Assembly (NCBI RefSeq): GCF_014655715.1
Contig: NZ_BNBM01000007.1
Span: forward strand, 310,001 to 374,000
Direction: 5' to 3'
Length of the DNA: 64,000 nt
DNA from: Streptomyces lanatus
GTDB taxonomy: Bacteria > Actinomycetota > Actinomycetes > Streptomycetales > Streptomycetaceae
This document shows, one piece after another, positions 16,724 to 28,006 of this stretch. Position 1 is the stretch's first letter. Every line of letters starts with the position of its first letter. A program made the position numbers and the translations under genes. The notes under the pieces are model-generated. The model was not told the origin of the DNA. It saw nothing but the letters and a program-made list of their open reading frames with translations, and did not search any database.

Positions 16724-17032
16724 GGGGCGTCCCCTGTGGGGTCGAGGGTTTTGGCAGGTGCCGGGGTCGCGGGAACCATTCCCGGGTTTCGTTACATCGT
16801 TCCCTACGGTTCCGTAACCTACGGCGTCGTAAGTATGGCAGTGCGTCGCCCGGCGGCAAGAGCCCGAGAGACTGCGCGTCCGCGTCGACACCTATCCTTG
16901 AAGCCGGTCGGACAGCGCGGTCCGCTCTGATTTCTTCCCGGATGTCAGGAGCCGTATGCGGTACCCGCCGCGCGCGGCACCTGCGCCGGGTTCCCTCCCG
17001 GACGAGCTTCAACACTGCAAGGAGCCGCACCT
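16724..17032. promoter_or_regulatory. Desaturase/ppc divergent intergenic region with TACGG inverted repeats
   Basis: 309 bp without a gene. Two interlocked inverted repeats occupy 16805-16824: TACGG-TT-CCGTA (16805-16816) and CCGTA-ACC-TACGG (16812-16824). This is a plausible binding site for the TetR protein encoded downstream of the desaturase. AAGGAG for ppc lies near 17019-17024. No other gene or convincing RNA was seen. Confidence 0.55.
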
Positions 17033-19774
<2,742 letters not shown>

Positions 19775-19782
19775 TCTGCGAA

Positions 19783-19825
19783 AAAGGGTGCCCCCGTGCT
19801 TCGTACGAGCACGGGGGCACTCTTT
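19783..19825. terminator. Bidirectional rho-independent terminator after ppc
   Basis: Perfect 13-bp stem (GTGCCCCCGTGCT, 19788-19800, with AGCACGGGGGCAC, 19808-19820), extendable to about 18 bp through A/T-rich bases, with T-rich sequence on both strands. It lies between convergent ppc and the LAETG protein gene. Confidence 0.85.
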
Positions 19826-19840
19826 GTTTGTTGTCGACCG

Positions 19841-20494
19841 TCAGGCCTTGCGGCGCCGGAACGCCAGGTAACCGCCCGCGCCCAGCAGCGCCAGGGCGGC
19901 GGCGGACAGCAGCTCCACCGGGGCACCGTTTCCGGTCTCGGCGAGATCGCCCTCGGCGCCGCCCTGCGCGGACGGGGACGGGGACGACGACGGAACGGCA
20001 GCCGGCGTTTCGGTCTCGGAGGGAGAGGTCTCGGAGGGGGAGGCGGTGGGAGTGGCCGTCGTACCGCCGCCCGGTTCCTCCTCGTCCTCGCAGTCCGTCC
20101 AGAACACCTTGTGCTTCGCGGCCCCGTTCTCGCCATCGAAGTTCCAGAACAGCTTGTAGTGCCCATCGGGCAGCGTCATGTCCGCCGTACGGCCATGACC
20201 CTCGCCGTCCAGCGTGATCGCGCCGGACTTCACGGTCTCGCCCTTGACGGCGGCCGTCGGCGCCCAGGCCTCGATATGCCAGGAAACCTGCTGCACGCTG
20301 TCGAAACCGAACGCGTCGAGATAGAACTCGCACACATGCGGCTCGTTCTTGCGCAGTTCTTCGCCGGTGGTGGCGTCATGGATCTTCACGGTGCCGTTGT
20401 CACCGGGAGCGGTGGCGTGCGCGGCGGCCGGAGCGGACAGCAACGCTGCCGCGGCGACGGCGGACAGGGCGCCGACGCGATTGAGGGTACGCAT
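19841..20494 (-). CDS. Secreted cell-wall protein with LAETG sortase signal
   Basis: 217 aa. There is an N-terminal signal peptide (GALSAVAAAALLSAPAAAHA), a domain of about 110 residues with paired Cys (HVCEFYLDAFGFD, FWTDCEDEEE), and a Ser/Thr/Pro/Glu-rich stalk. It ends in LAETG, a hydrophobic stretch (VELLSAAALALLGAGGYLAF) and RRRKA, a classic sorting signal. LAxTG is the motif used by class E sortases in Streptomyces, so the product should be linked to peptidoglycan. No sortase gene lies nearby. The ATG at 20494 (MRTLNRV) is favoured; 20509 (MDYCPMRT) is possible. Function of the folded domain is unknown. Confidence 0.85.
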   Translation of the reverse strand: MRTLNRVGALSAVAAAALLSAPAAAHATAPGDNGTVKIHDATTGEELRKNEPHVCEFYLDAFGFDSVQQVSWHIEAWAPTAAVKGETVKSGAITLDGEGHGRTADMTLPDGHYKLFWNFDGENGAAKHKVFWTDCEDEEEPGGGTTATPTASPSETSPSETETPAAVPSSSPSPSAQGGAEGDLAETGNGAPVELLSAAALALLGAGGYLAFRRRKA

Positions 20495-20621
20495 GGGGCA
20501 GTAGTCCATCTTCGAGAAGGAACGGGAAGATGTGGAGGGGGCGGCTCAGCTTCCAGCCGGGACTGACTCCAGGTCAATCACGAACCGGGAACGAACCTCG
20601 GAACCTCAGCACCCCGGCACC

Positions 20622-21110
20622 TCAGACCACCACGAAAGCCGCAGTGAGCAGCACCATCCCCGACCCCGCCATCACCCACGCCAGCCGCGTCCGCCGCAAC
20701 CCGCCCGCGACCACCACCGACGCCAGCAACAGCGCCCCGCCGAGCGGAACCCACGCGTACAGCACGCCCGCAGGACCGGACCGTACGACATCGTCACTGC
20801 CCGGCTTCACGACGACCGTGTACGTCTCCCCCTTGCGCACGGCCACGTTCTTCTCGATCACGACCGACTTCCGCGCCCGCGAACCCTCGGAGATCGGCGT
20901 GAAGGGACCGGTGCAGGTGTCCGCGCCGCACCGAGTCACCTCGATCGTGCCGCTCTCCCGCCCCTTGGTGAGCATCACATGATGAGCGGTGCCCCACGAC
21001 GCCCACACCCCCGCGATCAGGATCAGCACCGCGACCGTACCCATCGCCGCGAACCGCCCGAACCGCAGCGCCGAGACAGCGCCCTGACTGGAGACAACGG
21101 CAGAAGGCAT
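20622..21110 (-). CDS. Hypothetical membrane protein with exported loop
   Basis: 162 aa. A first helix (MGTVAVLILIAGVWASWGTA, about 23-42) is followed by an exported loop of about 75 residues with two Cys (VTRCGADTCTGPF) that may form a disulphide. Two C-terminal helices follow (VLYAWVPLGGALLLASVVVAGG and RLAWVMAGSGMVLLTAAFVVV). No domain is recognised. It sits between the LAETG protein gene and pth on the same strand, with gaps of 127 and 65 nt; nothing further can be said about its role. Confidence 0.7.
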   Translation of the reverse strand: MPSAVVSSQGAVSALRFGRFAAMGTVAVLILIAGVWASWGTAHHVMLTKGRESGTIEVTRCGADTCTGPFTPISEGSRARKSVVIEKNVAVRKGETYTVVVKPGSDDVVRSGPAGVLYAWVPLGGALLLASVVVAGGLRRTRLAWVMAGSGMVLLTAAFVVV

Positions 21111-21175
21111 GGCCGCGATCCTTGGCCATGCCCCTGCACCCGGTCAACCTCGGTCCGCCACGGCGGGCGGACAAG

Positions 21176-21778
21176 TCACGAGTTGTACGTGCTTTGCGCC
21201 CGCTCCAGGCCCTCGATCACCAGACACTCCACCGCGTCCGTCGCACGGTCCACGAAGTAGTCCAGCTCCTTGCGCTCCGCGGCGGAGAAGTCCTTCAGCA
21301 CGAAGTCCGCGACCTGCATACGGCCCGGAGGACGCCCGATGCCGAACCGCACCCGGTGATAGTCCGCACCCATCGCCTTCGTCATCGACTTCAGACCGTT
21401 GTGCCCGTTGTCCCCACCGCCGAGCTTCAGCCGCAGCGTGCCGTAGTCGATGTCCAACTCGTCATGCACGGCGACGATGTTCCCGACCGGCACCTTGTAG
21501 AAGTCGCGCAACGCGTTCAGGGGACCGCCGGAGAGATTCATGTACGACATCGGCTTCGCCAGGACCACCCGCCGGCTCAACGGCCCCGGCGGCCCGATCC
21601 GCCCCTCGACGACCTGAGCCTGAGCCTTCCCCGCCCGCTTGAACTTCCCCCCGATCCGTTCGGCCAGCAGATCCGCCACCATGAAGCCGACGTTGTGCCG
21701 GTTCATGGCGTACTCGGGCCCCGGATTGCCGAGGCCGGCGATCAGCCAGGGGGCGCTCGGGTCGGTCGTCACGTCCAT
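21176..21778 (-). CDS. pth: Peptidyl-tRNA hydrolase
   Basis: 200 aa. Releases peptides from peptidyl-tRNA dropped by ribosomes. Family motifs are intact: GLGNPGPEYAMNRHNVGFM (with the catalytic His of the N-x-x-H-N type), MSYMNLSGG, VAVHDELDIDYG (Asp that orients the His) and GGGDNGHNGLKS. The ATG at 21778 is preceded by AAGGAG with short spacing. It follows rplY by 70 nt on the same strand, a pairing common in actinobacteria. Confidence 0.96.
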   Translation of the reverse strand: MDVTTDPSAPWLIAGLGNPGPEYAMNRHNVGFMVADLLAERIGGKFKRAGKAQAQVVEGRIGPPGPLSRRVVLAKPMSYMNLSGGPLNALRDFYKVPVGNIVAVHDELDIDYGTLRLKLGGGDNGHNGLKSMTKAMGADYHRVRFGIGRPPGRMQVADFVLKDFSAAERKELDYFVDRATDAVECLVIEGLERAQSTYNS

Positions 21779-21848
21779 GTCTCCTTGATACGCGCCAGCC
21801 GCTGCCCCCAGTGGGAACAGCGGCCGACGAAACGATGACCGGTGAGGA

Positions 21849-22445
21849 TCAGGCCTCGGCGACTTCCTCGCCCTCGGCGGCCTCGCCCTCCGGGGCCTCC
21901 TCGGCCTGCGCGGCCAGGACCTGGAGGACGACGGTGTCCTCCTCGACGGCCAGCGTGGTGCCCTTCGGCAGGGTGATGTCCTTCGCCAGGATGGAGGCAC
22001 CGGCCTCCAGGCCCTCGACGGACACGGTGACGGACTCGGGGATGTGCGTGGCCTCGGCCTCGACCGGCAGCGCGTTCAGGACGTGCTCCAGCAGGTTGCC
22101 GCCCGCGGCCAGCTCGCCCTCGGCGTGGACCGGGACCTCGACGGTGACCTTCTCGCCACGCTTGACCAGCAGCAGGTCGACGTGCTCCAGGAAGCCCTTG
22201 ATGGCGTCACGCTGCACGGCCTTCGGGATGGCCAGCTCGTTGGTCTTGCCGTCGATGTCCAGGGAGATCAGGACGTTCGGCGTACGCAGCGCGAGCAGCA
22301 GGTCGTGGCCCGGGAGGGTCAGGTGCAGCGGGTCCGCGCCGTGGCCGTACAGGACGCCGGGGACCTTGGAGTCACGACGGATACGGCGGGCGGCACCCTT
22401 GCCGAACTCGGTGCGGGTCTCGGCGGAGATCTTGACCTCGGACAT
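21849..22445 (-). CDS. rplY: 50S ribosomal protein L25 (general stress protein Ctc type)
   Basis: 198 aa, the long two-domain L25/TL5/Ctc form. There is an N-terminal 5S-rRNA binding domain (VKISAETRTEFGKGAARRIRR, VPGVLYGHGADPLHL) and a C-terminal beta domain, then an acidic tail rich in Glu and Ala (residues about 180-198). ATG 22445 has GAGGAG 6 nt upstream; the in-frame ATG at 22451 is less well placed. It lies downstream of prs with a large hairpin in the 184-nt gap, and upstream of pth. Confidence 0.95.
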   Translation of the reverse strand: MSEVKISAETRTEFGKGAARRIRRDSKVPGVLYGHGADPLHLTLPGHDLLLALRTPNVLISLDIDGKTNELAIPKAVQRDAIKGFLEHVDLLLVKRGEKVTVEVPVHAEGELAAGGNLLEHVLNALPVEAEATHIPESVTVSVEGLEAGASILAKDITLPKGTTLAVEEDTVVLQVLAAQAEEAPEGEAAEGEEVAEA

Positions 22446-22547
22446 GATCACTCCTCGTAGAAGCTAGATACGGACGTGGTCACCCGGCCACGAACGGCCT
22501 GCTACGAAGAGCGCGTCGATAACGGAGCGCCGACACCTGAACGAACA

Positions 22548-22605
22548 GGTACGGCCTCCCTCGCCGAGCAACTGAAGCAGTCTACTCGGAGGGGGAGGCC
22601 GTACC
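22548..22605 (-). terminator. Long hairpin between prs and rplY (terminator or attenuator)
   Basis: Perfect 13-bp arms, GGTACGGCCTCCC (22548-22560) and GGGAGGCCGTACC (22593-22605), separated by 32 nt that can form an inner CCGAG/CTCGG stem. It lies 24 nt after the prs stop on the minus strand and about 100 nt before rplY. It could end the prs transcript or reduce read-through into rplY. Confidence 0.6.
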
Positions 22606-22629
22606 AAAAGGATCTCTGGCCGCTCGCTG

Positions 22630-23610
22630 TTACTGCTCGTCGAACAGGCTCGTCACCGAACCGTCCTCGAACACCTCACGCACCGCGTTCGCGACCGTCG
22701 GCGCGATCGATAGCACCGTCAGCTTGTCCAGGTCACGGCTCAGCTCACCCGGCGTGGGCAGCGTGTTCGTGAACACGAACTCGCTCACCCGGGAGTTCTT
22801 GAGGCGGTCCGCGGCCGGACCCGACAGCACACCGTGCGTCGCCGTCACGATGACGTCCTCGGCGCCGTGCGCGAACAGCGCGTCGGCGGCCGCGCAGATG
22901 GTGCCACCGGTGTCGATCATGTCGTCGACCAGCACACACACCCGGCCCTTGACCTCGCCCACGACCTCGTGGACGGTCACCTGGTTCGCCACGTCCTTGT
23001 CACGCCGCTTGTGCACGATGGCGAGCGGCGCGCCCAGCCGGTCGCACCAACGGTCGGCGACCCGCACCCGGCCGGCGTCCGGAGAGACCACCGTCAGCTT
23101 GTCCCGGTCCACCTTGCGGCCCACGTAGTCCGCGAGGAGCGGAAGGGCGAAGAGGTGGTCGACGGGGCCGTCGAAGAAGCCCTGGATCTGGTCCGTGTGC
23201 AGATCGACCGTCAGGATCCGGTCCGCGCCCGACGTCTTCATCAGGTCCGCGATCAGACGCGCCGAGATCGGTTCACGTCCACGGTGCTTCTTGTCCTGAC
23301 GGGCGTAACCGTAGAACGGCACGATGACCGTGATGGAGCGGGCCGACGCACGCTTCAGCGCGTCGATCATGATCAGCTGCTCCATGATCCACTGGTTGAT
23401 CGGAGCCGTGTGGCTCTGGATCACAAAGCAGTCCGCGCCACGCGCCGACTCCTGGTAACGGACGTAGATCTCACCGTTCGCGAAGTCGAAGGCCTTCGTC
23501 GGAACGACCCCGACCCCCAACTGCTGGGCGACCTCCTCGGCAAGCTCGGGGTGGGCGCGGCCGGAGAAGAACATCAACTTCTTCTCGCCGGTCGTCTTGA
23601 TCCCGGTCAC
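22630..23610 (-). CDS. prs: Ribose-phosphate pyrophosphokinase (PRPP synthetase)
   Basis: 326 aa class I enzyme making PRPP from ribose-5-phosphate and ATP for nucleotide, His and Trp synthesis. Features in order: FFSGRAHPELAEEVAQQLG, the flexible-loop region YGYARQDKKHRGREPISARL, the Mg-binding TVDLHTDQIQGFF, and the PRPP loop VCVLVDDMIDTGGTI. The GTG at 23610 is preceded by GAGGAG with 8-nt spacing. It lies 85 nt downstream of glmU on the same strand, the conserved glmU-prs order of many Gram-positive bacteria. Confidence 0.97.
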   Translation of the reverse strand: MTGIKTTGEKKLMFFSGRAHPELAEEVAQQLGVGVVPTKAFDFANGEIYVRYQESARGADCFVIQSHTAPINQWIMEQLIMIDALKRASARSITVIVPFYGYARQDKKHRGREPISARLIADLMKTSGADRILTVDLHTDQIQGFFDGPVDHLFALPLLADYVGRKVDRDKLTVVSPDAGRVRVADRWCDRLGAPLAIVHKRRDKDVANQVTVHEVVGEVKGRVCVLVDDMIDTGGTICAAADALFAHGAEDVIVTATHGVLSGPAADRLKNSRVSEFVFTNTLPTPGELSRDLDKLTVLSIAPTVANAVREVFEDGSVTSLFDEQ

Positions 23611-23695
23611 AGCACTGTCTCCTCAGAGGTGTCTCAGCTGGGTGTGCGAGTGTGCACTTATCACGGTACGCCGTGTTTGACGCGCCCGTTTCCGG

Positions 23696-25144
23696 TCAGT
23701 CCTCGCTCTCGACCTGCCGCGAAGCCGCCTCAGCCGCCTTCGCCGCAGCACTGCCCGGACGCTTTCGAGCCACCCAACCCTCGATATTCCGCTGCTGACC
23801 ACGGGCCACGGCCAGCGAACCGGGCGGCACGTCCTTCGTGATCACGGACCCGGCGGCGGTGTACGCACCGTCCCCGACCGTGACGGGAGCCACAAACATG
23901 TTGTCCGAACCGGTACGGCAGTGCGACCCGACGGTGGTGTGGTGTTTGTCCTGCCCGTCGTAGTTGACGAACACGCTCGCCGCACCGATGTTGGTCTGCT
24001 CGCCGATCGTCGCGTCACCGACGTAGGAGAGGTGCGGAACCTTCGTTCCCTCCCCGATGGAGGCGTTCTTCGTCTCGACGTAGGTGCCGATCTTGCCCTT
24101 CGCGCCGAGCCGGGTCCCCGGCCGCAGATAGGCGTACGGCCCGACACTCGCCTCCGTCCCGACCACCGCACCGTCGGCCACGGTGTTGTCGACCCGCGCC
24201 CCGGCACCGACCCGGGTGTCCGTCAGCCGGCTGTTGGGGCCGACCTCCGCGCCCGCACCGAGATGCGTGGTGCCGCGCAGCTGCGTACCGGGCTGGACCG
24301 TCACATCCTGCTCGAAGGTGACCGTCACATCGACCCAGGTCGTCGCCGGGTCGATGACCGTGACACCGGCGAGCATGGCATCGGTCAGCAACCGGTCGTT
24401 CAGGATCCGGCGGGCCTCCGAGAGCTGCACCCGGTTGTTGATCCCGGCGATCTCACGGTGATCGCCGGCCACGGAGGCACCGACGCGGTGACCGGCTTCG
24501 CGCAGAATCCCGAGTACGTCGGTGAGGTACTCCTCGCCCTGGCTGTTGTCGGTCCGCACCTTCCCGAGCGCGTCCGCGAGCAGCTGCCCGTCGAACGCGA
24601 ACACCCCAGAGTTGATCTCCCGGATCGCCCGCTGCGACTCGGTCGCGTCCTTGTGCTCGACGATCGCGGTCACGGCCCCCGAGGCACCGTCCCGCACGAT
24701 CCGCCCATAGCCGGTCGCGTCCGGGACCTCGGCGGTCAGGACGGTGACCGCGTTGCCGTCGGCGGAGTGCGTGGCGGCGAGATGCGTCAGGGTCGCGCCG
24801 GTGAGGAGAGGGGTGTCGCCGCAGACGACGACCACGGTCCCGTCGACCGCCCCGCCGAGCTCCTCCAGTGCCATCCGCACCGCGTGCCCGGTGCCGTTCT
24901 GCTCTGCCTGTACGGCGGTGCGTACACCGGGGTCGATCTCGCCGAGATGCGCGGTTACCTTCTCCCGGGCGTGGCCGACCACCACGACGAGATTCTCCGG
25001 GTCCAACTCACGTGCGGCGGCGAGCACATGCCCCACGAGGCTGCGTCCACAGATCTCATGGAGGACCTTGGGTGTGGCCGACTTCATACGGGTGCCCTCA
25101 CCCGCTGCGAGAACGACGACGGCTGCCGGGCGATTGGCGCTCAC
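23696..25144 (-). CDS. glmU: Bifunctional N-acetylglucosamine-1-phosphate uridyltransferase / glucosamine-1-phosphate acetyltransferase
   Basis: 482 aa from GTG 25144 (MSANRPAAVVVLAAGEGTR). The N-terminal pyrophosphorylase domain carries AAGEGTRMKS and VCGDTPLL; the C-terminal left-handed beta-helix has hexapeptide repeats (about 270-460) with the acetyl-CoA site region (KNASIGEGTKVPHLSYVGDA). Together they make UDP-GlcNAc for peptidoglycan and other polymers. GTG 25144 has GAAGGG 7 nt upstream and is preferred over ATG 25180, which lacks a ribosome site. The tRNA-Gln and its terminator lie upstream on the same strand. Likely co-transcribed with prs. Confidence 0.96.
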   Translation of the reverse strand: MSANRPAAVVVLAAGEGTRMKSATPKVLHEICGRSLVGHVLAAARELDPENLVVVVGHAREKVTAHLGEIDPGVRTAVQAEQNGTGHAVRMALEELGGAVDGTVVVVCGDTPLLTGATLTHLAATHSADGNAVTVLTAEVPDATGYGRIVRDGASGAVTAIVEHKDATESQRAIREINSGVFAFDGQLLADALGKVRTDNSQGEEYLTDVLGILREAGHRVGASVAGDHREIAGINNRVQLSEARRILNDRLLTDAMLAGVTVIDPATTWVDVTVTFEQDVTVQPGTQLRGTTHLGAGAEVGPNSRLTDTRVGAGARVDNTVADGAVVGTEASVGPYAYLRPGTRLGAKGKIGTYVETKNASIGEGTKVPHLSYVGDATIGEQTNIGAASVFVNYDGQDKHHTTVGSHCRTGSDNMFVAPVTVGDGAYTAAGSVITKDVPPGSLAVARGQQRNIEGWVARKRPGSAAAKAAEAASRQVESED

Positions 25145-25218
25145 GGTTTGCCCTTCGGATGTGGCGGGGGTGGGTGACATCCGCAGGATACCGGGGCGTT
25201 TCGTGGGGGATATGAGAG

Positions 25219-25253
25219 CGGGCCCTGACTGAGCTGTCGACAGTCAGGGCCCG
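25219..25253 (-). terminator. Hairpin terminator after tRNA-Gln
   Basis: Perfect 13-bp inverted repeat, CGGGCCCTGACTG (25219-25231) and CAGTCAGGGCCCG (25241-25253), with a 9-nt loop. It begins 14 nt downstream of the tRNA 3' end and separates it from glmU. Confidence 0.75.
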
Positions 25254-25266
25254 AACCGGGCAGCTG

Positions 25267-25338
25267 CTCCCCCGCCAGGACTCGAACCCGGACAGATGGC
25301 ACCAAAAGCCACAGTGCTGCCAATTACACCACGGGGGA
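25267..25338 (-). tRNA. tRNA-Gln (anticodon TTG)
   Basis: 72-nt cloverleaf folded by hand on the minus strand. The 7-bp acceptor stem is TCCCCCG/CGGGGGA with discriminator G. The D arm is GTGT/GCAC. The anticodon stem GTGGC/GCCAT closes loop TTTTGGT with anticodon TTG, and the T arm is CCGGG-TTCGAGT-CCTGG. CCA is not encoded (next bases CAG), as is common in Streptomyces. It reads CAA and, by wobble, CAG. Confidence 0.93.
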
Positions 25339-25528
25339 AAGAAGCCGACGGAACCGGACATTTAGCCAGGTCGCCGAGCGGCGCCTCCTACTATGCCGTA
25401 CCAGGCGCCCTCCACGCGACGATACAAGTCGGTGCCCCGGAGCGCTCACGCTCGGTCACCGAATGTGGTGTAGGCCAGTCCGCAAAACTCGCCAGAAAAC
25501 CACCGCCGCCCGCCCGTAGGCTGGAGGC

Positions 25529-26863
25529 ATGACCACGACGGGGGAAGAGCGCGCCGAGGTCCCGCCGCCGGGGGTGGGGCCGTGGTGGTGGGACAGGACG
25601 CGCAGTGCGGTGCTGGACGTGAGTCTGGGGGTCGTGTCCGCGCTGGAGTGTGGGATCGAGGGCGTTCGGTTCGCGCGGGACGCCGGGATTCCGGTGGCCG
25701 CGGGCGTGGTGTTCGGAGTGCTGGCCGGGTCGGTGCTGGTGCTGCGGCGCCGGTGGCCGATCGCCGTCGTTCTCGTCTCCATCGCGGTGCTGCCGGCACA
25801 GATGGGGATGCTGCTGGGCATCGTCGGGCTGTACACGCTCGCCGCCTCCGAACTGCCGAGGCGCATCATCGCCTCGCTGGCCGGGATGTCGTTCGTCGGC
25901 ACGCTGATCGTGATGTTCGTGTGGATGCGGCAGGGCGTGGACCGGGGGGATCTGAGCTTCGGTGACTGGGTGGTGCCGTTCGCCTCGGTGACCACGGCGC
26001 TCGGTGTGACCGCGCCGCCGCTGCTGCTCGGGCTGTATGTGGGGGCCAGGCGGCGGCTCATGGAGAGCCTTCGTGAGCGGGCGGACAGCCTTGAGCGGGA
26101 GCTTCAGTTGCTCGCCGAGCGGGCGGAGGAACGGGCCGAGTGGGCGCGGGGCGAGGAACGGACCCGGATCGCGCGGGAGATGCATGACGTCGTCGCGCAT
26201 CGGGTGAGCCTGATGGTGGTGCACGCTGCCGCGCTTCAGGCGGTGGCCCGTAAGGATCCCGAGAAGGCCGTGAAGAACGCCGCGCTGGTGGGGGACATGG
26301 GCCGGCAGGCCTTGACCGAGCTGCGGGAGATGCTGGGCGTGCTGCGCAGTGCCGCGGCGCAGGCGGACCGGGCTCGGGGGGCTGTCGTACCGCTCGCCGC
26401 TGTCGGGGTCGCCGCCGCTGCCGCCGCTGATCGGGGGCGGCCCGGTGCGGACGAGGTGGCCGGTGAGGGGCCCTGTCTGTCCGAGTTGGAGGAGCTGGTC
26501 GGGCAGTCGGCGGCCGCCGGGATGGTGGTCGATCTGTCCGTGGAGGGGGAGACGCGCGGGTATGCGCCGGAGGTCGAGCAGACGGCGTATCGGGTCGTGC
26601 AGGAGGCGTTGACGAACGTCCACAAGCATGCGGCCGGTGCGAAGACCCATGTGCGGCTCGCGCATCGCGTGTCCGAGATCGCGATGCAGGTGGAGAACGA
26701 GCCGCCGCCGGAGTTGTCGTCGGCATCGGCGGCGGGGCTGCCGTCCGGGGGCAATGGCCTGGTGGGGATGAAGGAGCGGGTCGTGGCGCTGGGCGGGGTG
26801 TTTGTGTCCGGGCCGACGGACGCGGGGGGTTTTCGGGTGTCGGCGGTGATTCCGGCGGCGTAG
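25529..26863 (+). CDS. Orphan NarL-type (HisKA_3) sensor histidine kinase
   Basis: 444 aa. About five predicted membrane helices lie between residues 25 and 180 with almost no extracytoplasmic domain, so it probably senses within the membrane. A coiled linker (RLMESLRERADSLEREL) leads to the H-box RTRIAREMHDVVAHRVSLMVVHA with phospho-acceptor His219. The ATPase part has the N-box QTAYRVVQEALTNVHKHA and G-box GGNGLVGMKER. ATG 25529 has GGAGG 3-5 nt upstream. No response-regulator gene is adjacent, so its partner must be encoded elsewhere; the regulator at 12285 is a possible but unproved candidate. The next gene is convergent, 22 nt away. Confidence 0.9.
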   Translation: MTTTGEERAEVPPPGVGPWWWDRTRSAVLDVSLGVVSALECGIEGVRFARDAGIPVAAGVVFGVLAGSVLVLRRRWPIAVVLVSIAVLPAQMGMLLGIVGLYTLAASELPRRIIASLAGMSFVGTLIVMFVWMRQGVDRGDLSFGDWVVPFASVTTALGVTAPPLLLGLYVGARRRLMESLRERADSLERELQLLAERAEERAEWARGEERTRIAREMHDVVAHRVSLMVVHAAALQAVARKDPEKAVKNAALVGDMGRQALTELREMLGVLRSAAAQADRARGAVVPLAAVGVAAAAAADRGRPGADEVAGEGPCLSELEELVGQSAAAGMVVDLSVEGETRGYAPEVEQTAYRVVQEALTNVHKHAAGAKTHVRLAHRVSEIAMQVENEPPPELSSASAAGLPSGGNGLVGMKERVVALGGVFVSGPTDAGGFRVSAVIPAA

Positions 26864-26885
26864 GCGGCGCCCGTGTGCGGTGCTG

Positions 26886-27380
26886 TCAGCCCGCTGTGAG
26901 GCGTACCGGTTCTATGCCGGCGACGAGGCCGGCGAGGGCCTGGTCGATGTCGGGGCCGAGGTACCAGTCGCCGGTGTGGTCGAGGGCGTAGATCCGGCCC
27001 TCGGTGTCGATGGCGAGCAGCGAGTGGGTGTCGGTCTCGGTGCCGAGGGGACAGACCTCGGTGTCGAGGGCGCGGCCGAGGTCGCCGAGGGTGCGGGCCA
27101 TGTGGAGGCCGTGCAGGGGGTCGAAGTGGACGGTGGCGGGGGCGACCTGGCGGCCGGGGCCGGTGGGCGCGATGTGCAGGCCGCCGAACTCGGCCCAGGC
27201 CTCCACCGCGGCCGGGAAGACGGCGTGCCGGTGTCCCGCTGGTGAGGTGTGCTCGCGCAGGGCGTCGGCCCAGACCTCGGCCTGCTTGATGTCCCAGCGT
27301 CCGGGTTGCCAGCCGGCCGCGCGCAGGGCGGCGTCGACGGGGACGGGGAAACGGGTGGTTGAGGTGCGGTCGGTGTGCAT
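26886..27380 (-). CDS. SUKH-3-like immunity-family protein
   Basis: 164 aa. The FPVPVDAALRAAGWQPGR opening, EAWAEFGGLHIAPTGPG, HFDPLHGLHMARTLGDLGRAL, CPLGTETDTHSLLAIDTEGRIY and ALDHTGDWYLGPDIDQALAGLVAG together match the SUKH-3 (SMI1/KNR4-superfamily) pattern known from toxin-immunity loci. No signal peptide or membrane segment. It lies 101 nt downstream of a deaminase-fold gene on the same strand, the expected place for a cognate immunity protein. ATG 27380 opens MHTDRTSTTRF; longer N-terminal extensions cross the intergenic gap and were rejected. Family call by motif reading, not by profile search. Confidence 0.72.
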   Translation of the reverse strand: MHTDRTSTTRFPVPVDAALRAAGWQPGRWDIKQAEVWADALREHTSPAGHRHAVFPAAVEAWAEFGGLHIAPTGPGRQVAPATVHFDPLHGLHMARTLGDLGRALDTEVCPLGTETDTHSLLAIDTEGRIYALDHTGDWYLGPDIDQALAGLVAGIEPVRLTAG

Positions 27381-27481
27381 CTGCCCTTCGATCGTCGAGT
27401 ACGCCGGGTCGCGGCTGCGCCTGGCCGGCCCGGCGGGGTGCGGCCGTACTGGTTGGTCCGGTTGGTAGGGACGTGCGGGGG

Positions 27482-28003
27482 TCAGCTCTCGGTTGCCGTC
27501 GGGTCCACGACGCGGACGCCGAAGTGGGCGCTGAGGGCGGTGCAGGCGCGGCAGGGGGCCGCGAAGCTGCCGTGCAGGGGGTCGCCGTCCTCGCGGATGC
27601 GGCGGGCCGTGAGCTTGGCCTGTTTGAGGGCTTTGCGGGCTTCGCCGTTGGTCATGGGTTTGCGGGCGGCGCGTTTGCTGCGGGTGGCGTCGGCGGCGGC
27701 GATATGGCGCGAGATGAGGATGGTCTCGGCGCAGCGGCCGGTGAAGCGGTCGCGTTCGGAGCTGGTCAGGGTGTCGAGGAAGTCCTGCACGAGGTGGTGC
27801 AGCTCGGGGGGCTGGTCGCCGCGGGCGGCGGTGCCGGTGAGCGTGGCGCCGCGGACGGAGAGGGCGGCGGCGACGGTGGGGAGTATGCCGTCGCGGCGGT
27901 GGTGGAGGGCGGGCGCGTGCGGCGTTTCGGTGGCGCTCCAGCCGATGCGGGGGTCGCCGGACCTCGCGGTGTGCGGCCCTGTTTGCGTCGCGTTCATGAT
28001 CAT
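27482..28003 (-). CDS. YwqJ-like deaminase-fold protein (toxin-type domain)
   Basis: 173 aa. The zinc-deaminase elements are RFTGRCAETILISRHI (Cys-Ala-Glu with the catalytic Glu, about residues 88-103) and SFAAPCRACTALSAHFGV (PCxxC, about 146-163), the arrangement of YwqJ-family deaminases that occur as toxin domains in polymorphic toxin systems. The N-terminus is not hydrophobic and there is no export signal, so the product appears cytoplasmic. AGGAGG lies 5 nt before ATG 28003; ATG 28006 and 27997 are also possible. The gene downstream encodes a SUKH-3-like protein, and the divergent pair encodes WHH/SUKH and deaminase/SUKH-4 proteins, making this a conflict-type neighbourhood. Substrate (base, nucleotide or nucleic acid) unknown. 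Confidence 0.72.
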   Translation of the reverse strand: MIMNATQTGPHTARSGDPRIGWSATETPHAPALHHRRDGILPTVAAALSVRGATLTGTAARGDQPPELHHLVQDFLDTLTSSERDRFTGRCAETILISRHIAAADATRSKRAARKPMTNGEARKALKQAKLTARRIREDGDPLHGSFAAPCRACTALSAHFGVRVVDPTATES

Positions 28004-28006
28004 CAT

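Noticed and set aside
25459..25528. Kinase and regulator forming a classical two-component pair at 25.5 kb
   Set aside because: No regulator gene is adjacent; the nearest regulators are at 4.3 and 12.3 kb.
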